The position numbers and the translations under genes were made by a program. Below are positions 1-12,494 of a stretch of DNA of 64,000 nucleotides, in pieces. The stretch is from Chaetomium olivaceum (Eukaryota > Ascomycota > Sordariomycetes > Sordariales > Chaetomiaceae): positions 1,178,001 through 1,242,000 of the forward strand of contig JAYWVB010000002.1 of NCBI GenBank assembly GCA_039881045.1, given 5' to 3'. The notes under the pieces are model-generated. The model saw only the letters and a list, made by a program, of their open reading frames with translations. It ran no database searches and was not told the origin of the DNA. Position 1 is the stretch's first letter. Each line of letters begins with the position of its first letter.

Positions 1-181
1 CCACGACGGTGATCGAGTAGCGCTGCCCCGGGTGCGGTTCCTCCCAATCGTCCGACATGCAGAACGATCGTTTTTCGGTCAGTGCTTTGTCGCTGTCGGC
101 GCGCGTCTCGGGCGCTGCCGGCGGGGCACATTCGGGGGAGGCTGTGACGGAGTCGTCAGGGATCGGCATGACCTGTAACCC

Positions 182-1252
182 CTATAAGGGGTTGGTCTTG
201 CGTCTTGCGTGGTCAGGGTCGCGCGTTGGGACGTCAACATCAACCGGGACGGAAGTGGCGCTCGAGCTGTGGCCGCGCTTGCTGCGACCCATCTTGAGGC
301 CAAGCTTCGCGCCCACTTTCTTCCAGCTGCTGCTGTGCAAGCTGCCGGACTTGTGGAGGCCTCCGGGGGAGGTGTTGAACTCCCAGTCTGAGACTGGTGG
401 TGTGGTAGGTGGTGTCATGGGTTCGTTCGTGACTGGAGAGGGCGTGTTGTTTGCGCTGCCGTCCGTGAGTGCACGGTCGGCGGATTCGCTCGACGACGAA
501 GCGGAGCTCTTGGGCTCGCTGGTCCAGGGCATATTGAGCATGGGCAAGAAGCTGATCTTCGGCGACCGGCTCGAATCGTCCAGGTTTGAAGACGAATCCT
601 TAGGAATGCGGAGCCGTGACCGCGTGTGCCTGGGGTCGTGCTCGGCAGACCAGTCGTGGTGTGGTGTGACCGAAGCGATGAACGGGCCCAAGACCGAGTC
701 GTTCATGAGTTCGTACACAATCCTCACGGCTTCGTCCAGTTCCGACGGGTCGGGAGGGATTGGTGTACAACGTAGTGAGAGTAGGCGGTCTCGGACATGA
801 GACGGGAGGTTGACCTCCCGGTGGCCGTAGGGTAATATGTAAGCGTTGATGATTTTCTGCCACAGGGAGCAAACGTGGTCCTTTCCATCGGAATATCCAG
901 CTGCCTGCTCCATTAGGAAGTTAGAGTACGCCGTACTATAACGATCAGCGTCCATGGTAAACTCGAGCGTTTCCATGCAGTGGTTTTGTGACAGAAAAGC
1001 TGTGAAGGCACCCAGTGTGTAGGGCGGGGGTGCGACATTGGTGAGTATGTCCCTCAATGATGGGGGCGAGGCTGGGTTCGAGCATGCCGAAGATGGAGGC
1101 ATGAGAGCCAAGCTTGGTGGGCGTGATGTGGACATGATGGAGTCGCCGTCGCAGTCCTCGAGGACCGATGACGGCTGTGCTGATGATTCCCTTGAAAGCG
1201 GTCTCGGGGACATTCGGGTTGGTGAATACCCTCGATGCTGCGCTCTGCGCAT
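182..1252 (-). CDS. RGS-domain regulator of G-protein signalling (RgsA-like)
   Basis: Single open frame of 356 residues from the ATG at 1252; a second in-frame ATG at 1213 would give 343. I prefer 1252 because it has A at -3, while 1213 has C. Residues about 66-193 read as an RGS domain: they open with SLRDILTN and APPPYTL, then SQNHCMETLEFTMDADRY, then the helix around CSLWQKIINAYI, and end near ELMNDSVLGPFI. RGS proteins bind active G-alpha subunits and speed GTP hydrolysis, ending the signal. The short N-terminus, near N-terminal RGS box and Ser/Pro-rich basic tail match the fungal RgsA type, not FlbA-type proteins with DEP domains. There is no membrane segment. The tail (about 200-356) is rich in Ser, Thr and Pro and is probably disordered. 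The gene lies alone, with nearly 12 kb of gene-free DNA upstream. The family call is firm; the exact start is not. Confidence 0.85.
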   Translation of the reverse strand: MRRAQHRGYSPTRMSPRPLSRESSAQPSSVLEDCDGDSIMSTSRPPSLALMPPSSACSNPASPPSLRDILTNVAPPPYTLGAFTAFLSQNHCMETLEFTMDADRYSTAYSNFLMEQAAGYSDGKDHVCSLWQKIINAYILPYGHREVNLPSHVRDRLLSLRCTPIPPDPSELDEAVRIVYELMNDSVLGPFIASVTPHHDWSAEHDPRHTRSRLRIPKDSSSNLDDSSRSPKISFLPMLNMPWTSEPKSSASSSSESADRALTDGSANNTPSPVTNEPMTPPTTPPVSDWEFNTSPGGLHKSGSLHSSSWKKVGAKLGLKMGRSKRGHSSSATSVPVDVDVPTRDPDHARRKTNPL

Positions 1253-2947
1253 CCTGCCCGCGGGTCTCCGAAAAGCCAGCAAGCAACCACTGAGCTTAGC
1301 TGCTGGAGTAAACGTAGTGTCGTGTGAACGGATGTGACGGAATCTTCCTTCTCTTCATTCCTCCCGATTCAGCATGATGGCGGGGCCGCCACCAGTATGT
1401 CGTTTGCTCGGACTGCAGCGACGTGCAGGACGGATCGTGTCGAGTTGCGTCGCAGCTCACTCGGTGCAATGCAAGCAACCTCTCTGCCTCTGCTCACAAG
1501 CAAATACCGGTCACAGGCTAGCCAATTACCTCGACCGATTACCGGGCAAGTGCAGCAACAGTAGTGGGGGGATCCAGGTGGTTTCCGGCCAGGACCCAGT
1601 CGCCGCGTCGTCGGGAATCGTGTGTCAGGCCGTAAATGTCACGCAACGGGCTCTGCCGGTTCCCGATGGTGGAACTATGAAGAGCGAGCTAGAGACAATG
1701 GAGAGATCCAGAAGCCTAGGCTACCTGTCTGTGGTACTCCTCTCTGAAACAGGCAGCGGGTGCACAGTTAACGACCTTGAAGTAGCGCAGTCCACAACGG
1801 GATTTCGTCCGGTATCGAATCGGCTTCGAGCTGAAGTACCCAAGCGTGTGGGGTGGGTTCGGGTGGAGGTGCGGGAAGAATCAATGGCGTAGAGGGCGAT
1901 TCGGTGTATTTCCTATAGCGGTGTTGTTGCTATCTCACACACACAAAAAACGCACACAAAGGGCCGGAGTGTAATGATTCCTCGGCAAGAGCAATACCAA
2001 GCAATATCCAAGCGGGGTCGGTGATGGGTATTTGTCGATTTACGATCTGGCAAGGCCACGGGCTGGGTGCTTTCAAAGACGTCAGACGAACAATAGTAGG
2101 CGTGGGCGGCGGAGTGTGCTTCGGGATGGCGAAAAAAGGAGCAGTTGGTCCGTCAAAGAGGAGTCGACCCGACTGTTCGGTAGAGAGGCGAGATGGAGGA
2201 GCGGGAGGTCGGACGCTTTGGATTGGTGGTTTGGGGATTTGGGGAGAAAGGAGATCAAAAGGGAAATCGGACAAAGCCCGGCATGCAGCAGCCTGTCTTT
2301 TAGAAGGTTCGACGAAGGGAGCAGGACGCCCGGGGGGGAGGGGCAGGGCGGACAGGGGTTGAGACGATGCCGGGGAGGTACGGGAATAATACCCTGGGTA
2401 AGAGCGACAAGACCCAGGGCAGGTGCCCAGCCTGCCAGCACGGGTTTCTTCAATTCTGCCAGACCCTGGACCGGGAGCAAAACGGCAAACAACGTGACGA
2501 CCCATTGGCACGGCCAAGTTTGGGATCCATCATCCAGCGTTTTTTTAGAGGAGACTTCGTCAACGACACCCGACAGCAGTTAGTGTACATCTTGTTACCC
2601 TGCTGCTCTCCTCCACCGCCCAGTGCCCTAGTTTCCGCCTATTGCCTTTGCCATTCCCACCCAAGCAGCCAAGCCATTCAAGCAGACCGCTCACGATCCC
2701 GAACCAGCGGTACGAGATGGGCGGCTCGTCGGCCACGATCCAGGTCGCTTGGTGGCCAAGGCGGCAACCTTGAAAAAGCAAGGAAAACGGAGTTGACGGA
2801 CTCCACAGACGAACGGGGAGAAGCGACTGATCGCATCCCATACTTGCCCTGTCCTGCCCACCTGCGCGGGTTAGCGCGACGGGGAGGTCCTGGATAGGAA
2901 AATTGGCGACAGTGAGAAAGCCACTGGCGCATCCTTTGGGTGCTGGC

Positions 2948-2985
2948 CATGGAGCCATGGAGCCGTGGAGCCGTGGAGCCGTGCT
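2948..2985. repeat. 8-bp tandem repeat
   Basis: About four and a half copies of the unit ccatggag/ccgtggag, followed by ccgtgctg. It lies in gene-free DNA and has no coding meaning that I can see. Confidence 0.75.
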
Positions 2986-3122
2986 GGTCATCCCTGGCGG
3001 GCGCGCGTGGTGGCACACTCATCCCTGGATGGTTTTTCGGGCGGAGGAAATGAAGAACACGGAGGTGCGCCGAGAGTGGGGCGCCCTGAACACCCCCCCA
3101 TTCCATCCAATACCGTAAGGCA

Positions 3123-3136
3123 GGCTTCTAGAAGCC
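3123..3136. promoter_or_regulatory. Perfect palindrome resembling a heat shock element
   Basis: The sequence GGCTTCTAGAAGCC is its own reverse complement. Its core TTCtaGAA is the inverted TTC/GAA pair with 2-nt spacing bound by heat shock factor, and a further CTTC follows. A near-identical copy lies at 6391. A role in transcription is inferred from the motif only. Confidence 0.35.
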
Positions 3137-6100
3137 TTCTGGAGGGGCGAACATGCATTCATCCATGGATGGATTGGCGTCCCATGTTGTGCGGCCCAAT
3201 CAGTGTTGCCTTGGCTGCGGTCATCGTTCGACGTCCCTTCGCGCGGCGATCGCACGACGGAATTGATTGGCGATGTGTCACTGAGCAACTGCTCCGATCA
3301 ATACTTCCACAGGCGATGCCGTGCAATGCGGCCCAGCTTCGCGATTCAACGATTTTCCTTCGACGCGAGCCGACATCGAAATAAACGCCAGCGCATGCGC
3401 CAGCCATCCACGCCATCCCGCACCATCTACACCATCTGCTACACCCGCGTGAGATCATTTATGAATGCTTATTTTCACCATCAACCGTGGAGATGGCGTG
3501 GGCATGGCATGACACGTCGTTCGACAGGCTGTGCTGTGTACAGGAATTTTGCGTCACACGACGATGGCGGTGGAGAGAGAAGAATGTTCAAGACGGCTCC
3601 AGTTTCTCCACTGACTGCGGTTGTTCTGATGAGCACGACTCCTTTTGCGGGTTTTGCGATTCATCACATCATGGAGGTCATCGCCGCCGAACAGGATGGA
3701 GCTCTCCCAGCACACAATGCTTACATGTTCGTTCTGACGATCAATTCATCAATTACCAAGTTCAGCACGCCAGGCACGAACGCACGCACGGCCTGCCCGC
3801 AAGACGCGGCTCTTTCTGAAAACCGCTGCGACCGACTTGTCCAAAATGGTCTTGGTGCTGGCTTCGGCTGACGGATATGTGCGCTCCACATGGCTGGGTT
3901 GCTCGAGCCCCCCCTGGGCAAGGACCCTGGCCGAGCACGCCGAACCGGCAGGGATCGGATCCGCCCTCTCCACATTGGCTTCTGTCGTCCCTGCAGCACG
4001 ACTCGTGCATCCGGCCCAAGAGGCGCGAATCTAGGGAGCGAAGTGCCAGAGTGATGAGCACGTGTGGCGGGCAGCCGCATCACCGCCTTCGGCGAGAAAA
4101 TATGCAATCCCAAAACGGAAGAGGAAAAACAAAAACAAACGCTGTGGAAAAACAGAAAGACATACAAGATCCGAAATCATTGAACTGTCCACTTTCAGGT
4201 TTCCGGATACGTAACGCATGGACCACCGATAGCTGCAGTTCCCTGTCACACCTCCCAACTCCTCGGCAGTTTGCTCGCGACCCCAGACGCCAATCAGAAC
4301 AGCACTTGGCGGCGCCCGTGGTCGAGACGGAACCAACTCGCACAAAAAACCGGGGTCACTGGAACGGAACCCGAAAGAACGGGACTGCGGTTTCGACCGT
4401 TCGTTCTGTTGCCTTCTCACACGGCCTCAGATGTGATGAAAACGAGTCAGACAATTACCAGTCCAACGCGCTGGGTGGGCGTGCCGATGCCTCATTCCCC
4501 AGTGTCTCGAAGTTTCTTCCGACGTTCGAGAATATGGAATGACTTCACTACAATTTCGCCTCGACTTCGTACCGACCTGGACGACCCGTTCTTCTGCACC
4601 AGGTTTGGGCCAACCCAGACCGCGGCCATTCGGTCGCAACAGTGGTGTGAAACTCGGGACATTGGAGATCACGTCGCCCTGATCGCCATTCCGGCTGCCG
4701 TCCGAAGCTAGTGTCGACCTTGATCGAGGCTGTGAGGCTGAGAGGCAATTGTGAAAGACCTTCATGGCGTTTTAGCTTTTAACTAATTACATTTTACAGT
4801 AGTTTATTTTTCCCCGTCATGTTTCGGCCGTTTTGTGTAACCCAGGCCGGAGCCGCCGTGGTTGGCAATCTTCAAAGCCCCCCAGAGGCGCTGGGAGTAC
4901 CCCGGAATCACGGGCATACCGTTGAACTCTGATTAACAAGGGGGACACCACTTCAGCCGCCCACTCAGCCGGCGAGTTTCCACTTTGGGCACTTCCGTTC
5001 GGCTCAGTGTGGTGTCATCAGCCAAAAAGCCGCCGCCCATACACGCCACGCCATACGAATATACTAACGACAGCAAACTGAGCACTCACTGTTTGGAGAC
5101 AGTGCGCGCGCAAATCTGTTGCCGAAGAAGTGAAAGAGGCGGAACGCCACCATTCCAGGTTTAGGGACCCGTTACGTACTTAATCTCCGGCCCGCATTCT
5201 TTCGGGGACTTCTGCTAAAACATCGATTCAGAAGCGCACAGGGCAGCTGGCCCTTGTCGACTTCATCATCCCAAGACCGCAAAGTGAGACATTCCAAGGC
5301 CGCCATCGGAGCGGGACTCCGAGCCGGGCGAGTGCCCATCCACCTTCGCGTCATTTTGCACATCATACACGACTTGTACGTACAAAGAAAGATAAGGTTA
5401 TGTCTTGGCCGGTGCGTTTCCCGGGAAGGTGGATATACAACGATCACTCAAGAGCGGACGTCATCAGACCACCGGTCGATTCCCCGGCCATAACGGGCCA
5501 ACAAAGAGGGTTGGTATTGTGCCAATGGCGACAGGCCGAGGAGGGATTCCGTAACCTGCCGGGCTCAAGGCAGACAAGGACGGAAACAAGCCGCGCCTCC
5601 TCTGTCCAAACAATCGCGGCGGCCACCGACCGGGTCCACGACGCGGGCTCCGGCCACACAGTACAACGTCAGAGGGAGGTCAGCAGCGCGTGACCCTTGA
5701 CTGAAAAGAGAGACCATGCCCACAGATGTCACAGCACCTATCACAGTCGCCACCCATGGTTTGAATTTTGCGCGGGACGGCAGCACCCTAGCGAGGGCGC
5801 GTCTGTTTGCTCACTGTGCCACGCCGTTAGGCGGGCTCAGAAGGGCGAGCAGGGCCGGCTGCTCCGGTAAGCGACGAATGTCTCGTGTGAAATGGCTCAA
5901 TGGGCAACAACAGGCAACTGCATACAGTATACTGCATACGGAGAATTGCAGCCTTCGGAGCGGAGGCGGATGACGGCATGTCGTGAGAGCCCGATCGGGC
6001 ATCTGTAGAGAACATTCCATGACGACCACGACTCCCGATCGCGATGGAAGGACGATCGACCACCCTGTCAAGCCGTCCATACATTCCCTTTGCTTACTCC

Positions 6101-6390
6101 GTACACCGTTATGAACACATCATAACTCTCTCCCAGCACTGCGGTTTTGTGGTTCGCCACATCTGCCAGCGTGCGGCGCAAACTGCAGGGCAACCAAAGG
6201 ACAGCGGCGCGAAGCGGGTCTCGCTTCGGCATGCCGTCTTCGATCATCACAAATCGATCCTGCCGAGCAAGCACTCTCACCCTCCAATCCAACCCCCCTT
6301 CCCTTGGTTCTCTTGGTTCATTGCATGCCATGTCCCGCTGTCACCATCCAGATCGGGTAAGGCGGAAGAAGCTCTCAATCTGCAAGAGAA

Positions 6391-6404
6391 GGCTTCTAGA
6401 AGCT
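6391..6404. promoter_or_regulatory. Second heat-shock-element-like palindrome
   Basis: GGCTTCTAGAAGCT shares 13 consecutive bases with the palindrome at 3123. It is preceded by GAGAA and followed by tttGTTCC, so GAA/TTC blocks extend on both sides. It lies about 5.1 kb upstream of the RGS start codon. The function is inferred from the motif. Confidence 0.35.
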
Positions 6405-6745
6405 TTGTTCCCTCAACGCGGGTGCTTGCTTGCGTGGGCCAAGCGCGAAAAGGGAAAAACGGGAAGCCGTGTGGTTGCATGTTGTGCCGTCCTGCAGGGC
6501 GGGTTCCATCCAGGGCGGGCGGGCGCCCGGATGCAGCGAATCCTCGTGCATGGGCTTGTGGAAGATTCCGTCTCATGGGACGTTGCAACTTTGCGACGGA
6601 GATGCCGCGCCCGAGGGACCAGACTGGGCAGGAGGCGCGAACGGAATGGGCCGGTCAAAGTGGTCTTCTATCGGATTTCTAGAATGAATTTTGACTGATG
6701 ACAGCCCGACAAAACCAAATCACCATCATAACACGATTCTTTGTT

Positions 6746-6765
6746 TGACCCACAACTTTTTTTTT

Positions 6766-6802
<37 letters not shown>

Positions 6803-6803
6803 A
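6746..6803. repeat. Long T homopolymer tract followed by A8
   Basis: A run of T8, then AA, then more than 25 T, ending in a run of eight A. The T and A blocks are complementary and could fold back. It sits in the gene-free region. The exact length is unreliable in any sequencing technology. Confidence 0.85.
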
Positions 6804-7557
6804 TCTCGTTCGAACCGGAGGTGCCGTGGACGCCTCGCGCAGAAATTGCTCTGCATTGATCGGATTCTGGAAAAAGTCTCGTCGTTTCATTGATGCCAGC
6901 ACATTGCCTCTTCTCTGAGAATATTTTTCCGTTGAGATGACCTGTCAACTCCACCCGCCAAGCTAAAACGTCAAGGTGTTGGTGGTAAAAGTACCACTTC
7001 GTTATTAATGGGCTGACCGAGTTTATCCACTTCGCGCCACGGGCGAAAACGAGGCGTGCCAGCTGAAAGGATCCGGCCTCGTTGCCTTCTTTTTGGCGCC
7101 CGTTTGCTCCCTTTCTCAGCTCCCGAGCCAAGGAAGGTCGGAAGCAGGACAGTTGGTCGGTTGGTCAGTCGGTCAACCCCTTTCAAGGTTGATCCCGCTC
7201 CTTGCCGTCGGACGAGCACACTCGGAAGTGTTGGACAAAAGCCTGAAGGATGCAACATCTGAACAAACGGCCTGGACTTTTCGGTTCAAGCCGAGCTTCG
7301 GTTCATGGAGACCCTTGTCTTGGCCACTCCCACTCCACCGGGGCACCACCACCGTTTCTTCCATCTTCCAAAAACCCTGATAGGGAATTTTTCCCAACAA
7401 GCTTGGCCAAACGCTCTTGAGCCGCACCGCACGTGGAAAGATCCATGGGCGGGCGCGCGAAGAGAAGTCTTTCACAGCTGGCCCACACACCCGCCCACAG
7501 CGGCGACGCCTGACCACGCCCACACGCCCGCGCACCCGCTAAACTAACCTCCTCATA

Positions 7558-7590
7558 CAGCTAACACACAGCTAACACACAGCTAACAAC
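7558..7590. repeat. 11-bp tandem repeat (CAGCTAACACA)
   Basis: Three copies of an 11-bp unit, cagctaacaca. Each holds CTAAC followed by ACACAG, the pattern of a fungal intron branch site and 3' splice site, but no exon can be recognised next to it. Confidence 0.7.
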
Positions 7591-8685
7591 CTACCCGGTG
7601 GAGCCTGCAAACCCAAAACGCCCCCTTTCGTGGTTTGAGTTTGCACAACTATTGCCTGGTGACCCAATCAGATGCCCTCCTCGGCTTGGTGATGCGGCTA
7701 TTCAAGGCCGTCGCCGCTGCGGTGTCGCCGCGAAGCTGCCGTTGCTACTGCCGCTATCCATGGCTTCCAGGTTCCCTCTTCCAGTCACGCTTGAGGGGGG
7801 GGCGGGCGAGCAGGCAAGGCAAGCAAACGGCGGCAGCGGCCGGGGTTGTTGACCGTCCAGCTCGGAACCCCGTTGCCTCTTGCCTTGCCCCTTCACCGAA
7901 CAACAAGCCCATTTTCTCCCTCATCAGACTCCTGGTTATCAGTAAGTGGCACATCACGCTCCACCAGACTATGTGGACACAGGCCAAAATACCCGGGGCA
8001 AACCGCGTTGTGTCCTAGCCGGGCAGTGCTTGTCACCGAACTTGATCCTCCCTTATCCCCGGCGTTTGTGAAGATCGTGTTCTTGCCCCCAGACGAGGCT
8101 AGCAGGCTGGGGCAGGCTGGCAAGCCCCGTGGGCAAAGAAGGTTCGGACTCCAGATGTGGATAGGAACGGAATGAGACGAAGGTCATCTGGCGGGCGAGA
8201 GAAAGCGCGTGAACTTTGTTGAACATCCTTGCGGTTGATGGTGATAATACACGTACAGCTTCGTTCTATTGCTGCACTACTGCTTTTTTATGATTCGCTT
8301 AGTAGCCGTATTCCACCCGGTTTCGTCATATTTTGCTCGCTCAGTCCTCCCTCCTGCTTGTTCAAAACCAATAACTCCTTCAGCCAAAAACGCGGCTGGC
8401 TGGCTCCATTGCTCGTTCTTCCTCCCGTCCATCCCCCCACTCAGCAAACCAAACCAACCCAAGCTAACGAACCCACCACCCAAAGCACTGACCCTCTCCC
8501 CCCATGATCCGTGAACAAGCAAGGAGCGAGCAAGCACGCCTGGAGTTATCCGGACCACTCACAGCGCCCGGCAAAGTCTCCGTGTCCAAACACCCAAGGG
8601 GAAAGCAAGCATTGGCAACTGGCACTGGCACTAACGAACAAACCACACTAAAACTAGCTTCCAACCTCCTGCTCCTGCTCCTGGG

Positions 8686-8962
8686 CTCCTGGGGGGGGGG
8701 GAGCAGCAGCAGATCCCCATGGGACTTGCCGAGGCGAACGAAATTGAATGTGACCTAGCCTCACCCACGGGACTCCACCTCAACCACAAACCACCAAACC
8801 AAACGGGGGAATGCGAGGAGGGAAAGGCGGAGAAAATTCAAACTGGGGGGGGGGGGGGAGACTGGCTGGGGACTGGGGACTGGGGGACTGGACTGGGGTG
8901 GGATCCAGCGACCGCCGCTGCCGGCTCGTCAATCTGAGACCGACGGGACGCGGGGGGGGGAG
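8686..8962 (+). repeat. Cluster of G-runs with quadruplex potential
   Basis: The + strand has a G-run of about ten at 8692-8701, another of more than ten near 8846, then repeated ctggggactgggg-type blocks to about 8905, and gcggggggggagggg near 8950. Four or more G-runs separated by short loops meet the usual sequence rule for G-quadruplexes. No gene overlaps. Confidence 0.65.
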
Positions 8963-9681
8963 GGGACCCCGTTGCGTTTTGTTTGGGAGCGTACCAAACG
9001 GACGGATGACGGACGTCGGCGGCGCTTTGTGCTTCTTCTTCTTTGCTGGCTCTGGTCCTGGCTGGCAGGGGTGGCGGGAAGAGGAGGGGGGCTTGTGGGT
9101 TTGGCCGTTTTCGAGCCGGACCGGACGACGGTGATGGCAGGAGACATGGGAGTTTACCACGAACGATTTGCCCAACTGCCAACGGGAGAGTGTTGGTTGG
9201 GGGTCATTTCATCCCCAGAGAAGCCCCCATTCGCCGATGTTAATCCGGGGGAGAAGCGCGGCGCGCGTGGTTGTTGTCCGTTCTTCCTTCTTCCATCGTT
9301 GTTGGTTGAATGCGACGCTGCAAAAAAACGGATCAGGGGGAAAACACGCGACTCGTTGGCTGGATCTTTCCAGAACGGGGCCCGTCTTTTCTTTTCTCAA
9401 CATCCGGGGTTTCGCCGCGTCCGAGACCGGGGCCGGAACAAGGTTCTTCTTGTTCTTCTTCTGTCGTCGTCCTTGGTTAAGGGGTGGGGGGAGAAGGGGG
9501 AAAGGGTCCTCTCCGTGGGGGAGCGGTGCCATCGCCGCGAACAGACCACTCCTCCCACAGTGACACCGCACCGAGTGGTTGGGCGAGTTTGGGTGGCGCG
9601 GCTCGAGGACGGGCAGGCGGGCAAGCGGGCGGATGCGACACGTGGGTGGTTGCGATTGTGGACGGCTGTAACGACATCCGT

Positions 9682-9704
9682 ACTTGGTATGCATCGTACC
9701 AAGT
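9682..9704. repeat. Perfect inverted repeat (8-bp stem, 7-nt loop)
   Basis: ACTTGGTA and TACCAAGT flank a 7-nt spacer. No T-run follows and no gene is close, so it is recorded only as a possible hairpin or dyad protein site. Confidence 0.6.
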
Positions 9705-11133
9705 GTTTGAATCAATGCTGGAATATGCCCGAGTGGCGCCGTCACATTGCATTGGCTCAGGGTCGTTCCCGATGTCATGGGATGGACCGTGGTGTCGCTA
9801 CGCCGGTTGTCGTTCTCCGAGACTTGGGCTTGGTTACAAATCAAGCGGTCATGGTGCTTGATGAGGAGTCAAGAGCTCAGTTAAGACCTGCGATGCCTCG
9901 GTATAACCAGCATGAGAGCTGGAGAAGGACATTTCGTCGGACTCAGCCAGGGCGCGATGTGACATGGACTTTCACGACTGGGTCTCGCCTCTCGGCACGC
10001 CACGAGTATGGAGATCCGTCATGATGTGCCGACTGGGGCATTTCATTGCGAATGAAACGGTGCTGTTGAATCCCCGGGGTCCCATCAAGACGCTGGCGAT
10101 CACTCGATCACTCCATGCAGGTCCCGGGGTTGTGCTGTTGTGATGTGATGACGCTGGGTCCTTGAGAAACGCCCTCCTCCTCCGTGACGAGGCTCGACGT
10201 AACACCAAGACAAGGCCGCTGGCATCATCAGTCTCACCGTCTTGTCGTATTTCGCCAAATGCTGACCACACCGCTTCATAAAAACAGGGCAAGATACCTT
10301 CCATCGCCAGGCGGTGTCCAGGGGTTTGTTGACCTCCTTTTCCATCTTCCGCTCGTAAACGAGGGAGGCAATGTTTATTGGCACGCGTCCCATGGTACAA
10401 CACCTCTCGTCGATTCCCGTGAACCGCTTCTCCGCCACGAGGTGCCTCTTGATGACCCGGATCCGCGCCTTTCCCTCAAAAGGACCTGTCGACAGGGTCA
10501 ATCCGAAGATGGGCCCTGGGCCAGCTGGGCTGTGACCCCTACCGTAAGGGATCGGGAGGACCATTAACCCCATCTCTCTGGTTCTGCTGTCCCCTTGGCC
10601 CTTTGAGATTCCGTTTATCCACCAATTGAGATTACCAATACGGTGTTGATGGTCGCAGCCGAAACCGACTCGGACGACACCCGTCGTGGTGTTCGAGTTC
10701 AGGGGCGGCAGTGAGCTCAGTTGTCAGTTTCATCATCCCAGGGAGTCGGCTAGCAGTCAAGCCGACCTTCTTCCGACGGTGAGAGGGACTGACGCAAATG
10801 TCTCCCACAATGTGACTTCGCCAGGTGAACACAACACCCCAAAAAGAAGAGTGCTTCGTGGCCACAGCGTCTCAGACTTGTTCACATCCCACTCAGAGAA
10901 CTCATCCATCGACACCCCAAACCCCCAAAACCGGCAATGACACAACCCAAACACACCAACTCAGACTTCTCACACGTCAGACCATGCAACACGCGGGGCC
11001 CAAAAACCGCATGGCAAACGGGGGCCAGAACCCCCAAGCAACAATGTAACCACCACCTCCGCCCCAACAGGCAAGTCGCCCCGTCGATCGGCCCTCAAAC
11101 AAAAACGAACGAACGACCGAACCCAGAAGCGGG

Positions 11134-11163
11134 CCATGTTCCATGTTCCATGTTCCAATGTTC
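11134..11163. repeat. 7-bp tandem repeat (CCATGTT)
   Basis: Three exact copies of ccatgtt, then a fourth disturbed by one extra A. It lies in gene-free DNA. Confidence 0.7.
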
Positions 11164-12494
11164 CATCGACCCAAGCTTCCCAAACAGCAACTCCCGAGCA
11201 CGCCGAGGCGTCGTGGCGTCCAAAGCCCTTTGCCAAACCCTACGTTTCCAGTTCCCTTTCCCCTTTCGGCATGCCGCCGCCACGGGATCGGCAAGCTTGC
11301 CTTGAGTTGCCTTGTGGCGGGGAAGGGAGCTGAAAGAGATCGGGATCAGACGCGACCGGCCACGTGCGGTGGCGCCGTTTTGGCTTTCCGTGGTGTCGTG
11401 GGTGCGGTTTTGTTACGTAGTTATTGCGTAAGTCAAGTCAGGTAAGGTGTGGAAAGTGTGATAATGGTGGCTAGGTATGTGTGATGAGGAGGCAAGATTC
11501 AGGTTGCCTAGCTTGAGGGCAGAGAATTATGTGAATGCTTTCGGACAGGAGATACGTCAGCGAATCCTAGGCATCCATTTCAAGAGTCAAATAATTTGTC
11601 GAAGTGCTTGAGGAGGTGAGAGAACGACGGTCCTTGGTAGGCAGCGATATTGTCGATGTCACTCTGCGCCAAACCACAGGACCAGGCCTCAGGCTCGGTC
11701 GTTAACTTAGCCCACTCAAACCCCCATCACGCAGTAGCACCCATCATCGCGGTAAAAGGAGGCATCGATCAGCTGCTATATTCTATCTTTCAGCTCAGCA
11801 AAGTCCCAAAAAGAAAAAGCAAGATCCCAAGGGCAGTAAGTAGCCTCACATACACCCATCTAGCCCAGCCAGCTCATTCAGAGCCCAAGAAAACTCAAAC
11901 GCTGGTTCGCACCAGGGGTATCAACAAACCCACAATGGGCCGCAGAGAAAGAAACGCCGCAAAAAAAAAAAAAGATCTTAAGCCGCCCAGCCGATCCATA
12001 TGAGAAAACCAGATAAACCAGACATACATGACGAGACCGGCACTCGATCATGTCCACATCCCTCCCGTCAACTCGACCACGCCAGGTCGCCTTTTGGAAA
12101 ACATCATCCCGGATTCCCTTCACTCGCCTCCGCAAACCCGCCATGGATATGAAGTACCACCCATCCGTCCACCCGATCCGACCAGCTAGCTAGCCACTAG
12201 CCACTAGCCAGCAATAGATGTAATGCCCTTTTGAAAGCAGTGCGCCCCAGAAACACCATGCGACATGTGCTCAATGAAGCCAACCTGTCGCTTGCACCGT
12301 TTTATCTCCCCGTCTCTTTCCGATTGAAGTCCCATGCCCCGTTTTGATGTGAAAGCACGCCGAGAATGCAAGTTCCAATGCCCCAATGTTTGAACGCCGC
12401 CCGCTCGTTGCCATGAAGCCGCATGATGTGAAATGGAATGTGATTGTTACACTGGAGACGGTTTTGTGAGAGAGAATCACCGTCTCTTGTCTTG

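Noticed and set aside
1930..2517. Pro-rich open frames on both strands
   Set aside because: Low-complexity sequence open in several frames at once.
3203..4542. Two consecutive + strand frames of more than 220 codons
   Set aside because: They lack conserved motifs and overlap minus-strand frames of similar size. The composition does not resemble the real genes in the window.
6790..6830. tRNA T-loop-like GGTTCGAA on the minus strand before a T run
   Set aside because: The flanking bases cannot pair as a T-stem and no D-arm or anticodon arm precedes it.
8972..10024. Open frame of 350 codons on the + strand
   Set aside because: It crosses G-runs, has frames of similar length opposite it, shows no domain and has odd composition. 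It is probably chance in GC-rich DNA.
10100..10573. Open frame of 157 codons on the - strand with fairly balanced composition
   Set aside because: No family features and no splice context, and an equally open frame lies on the other strand. Not enough to call a gene.
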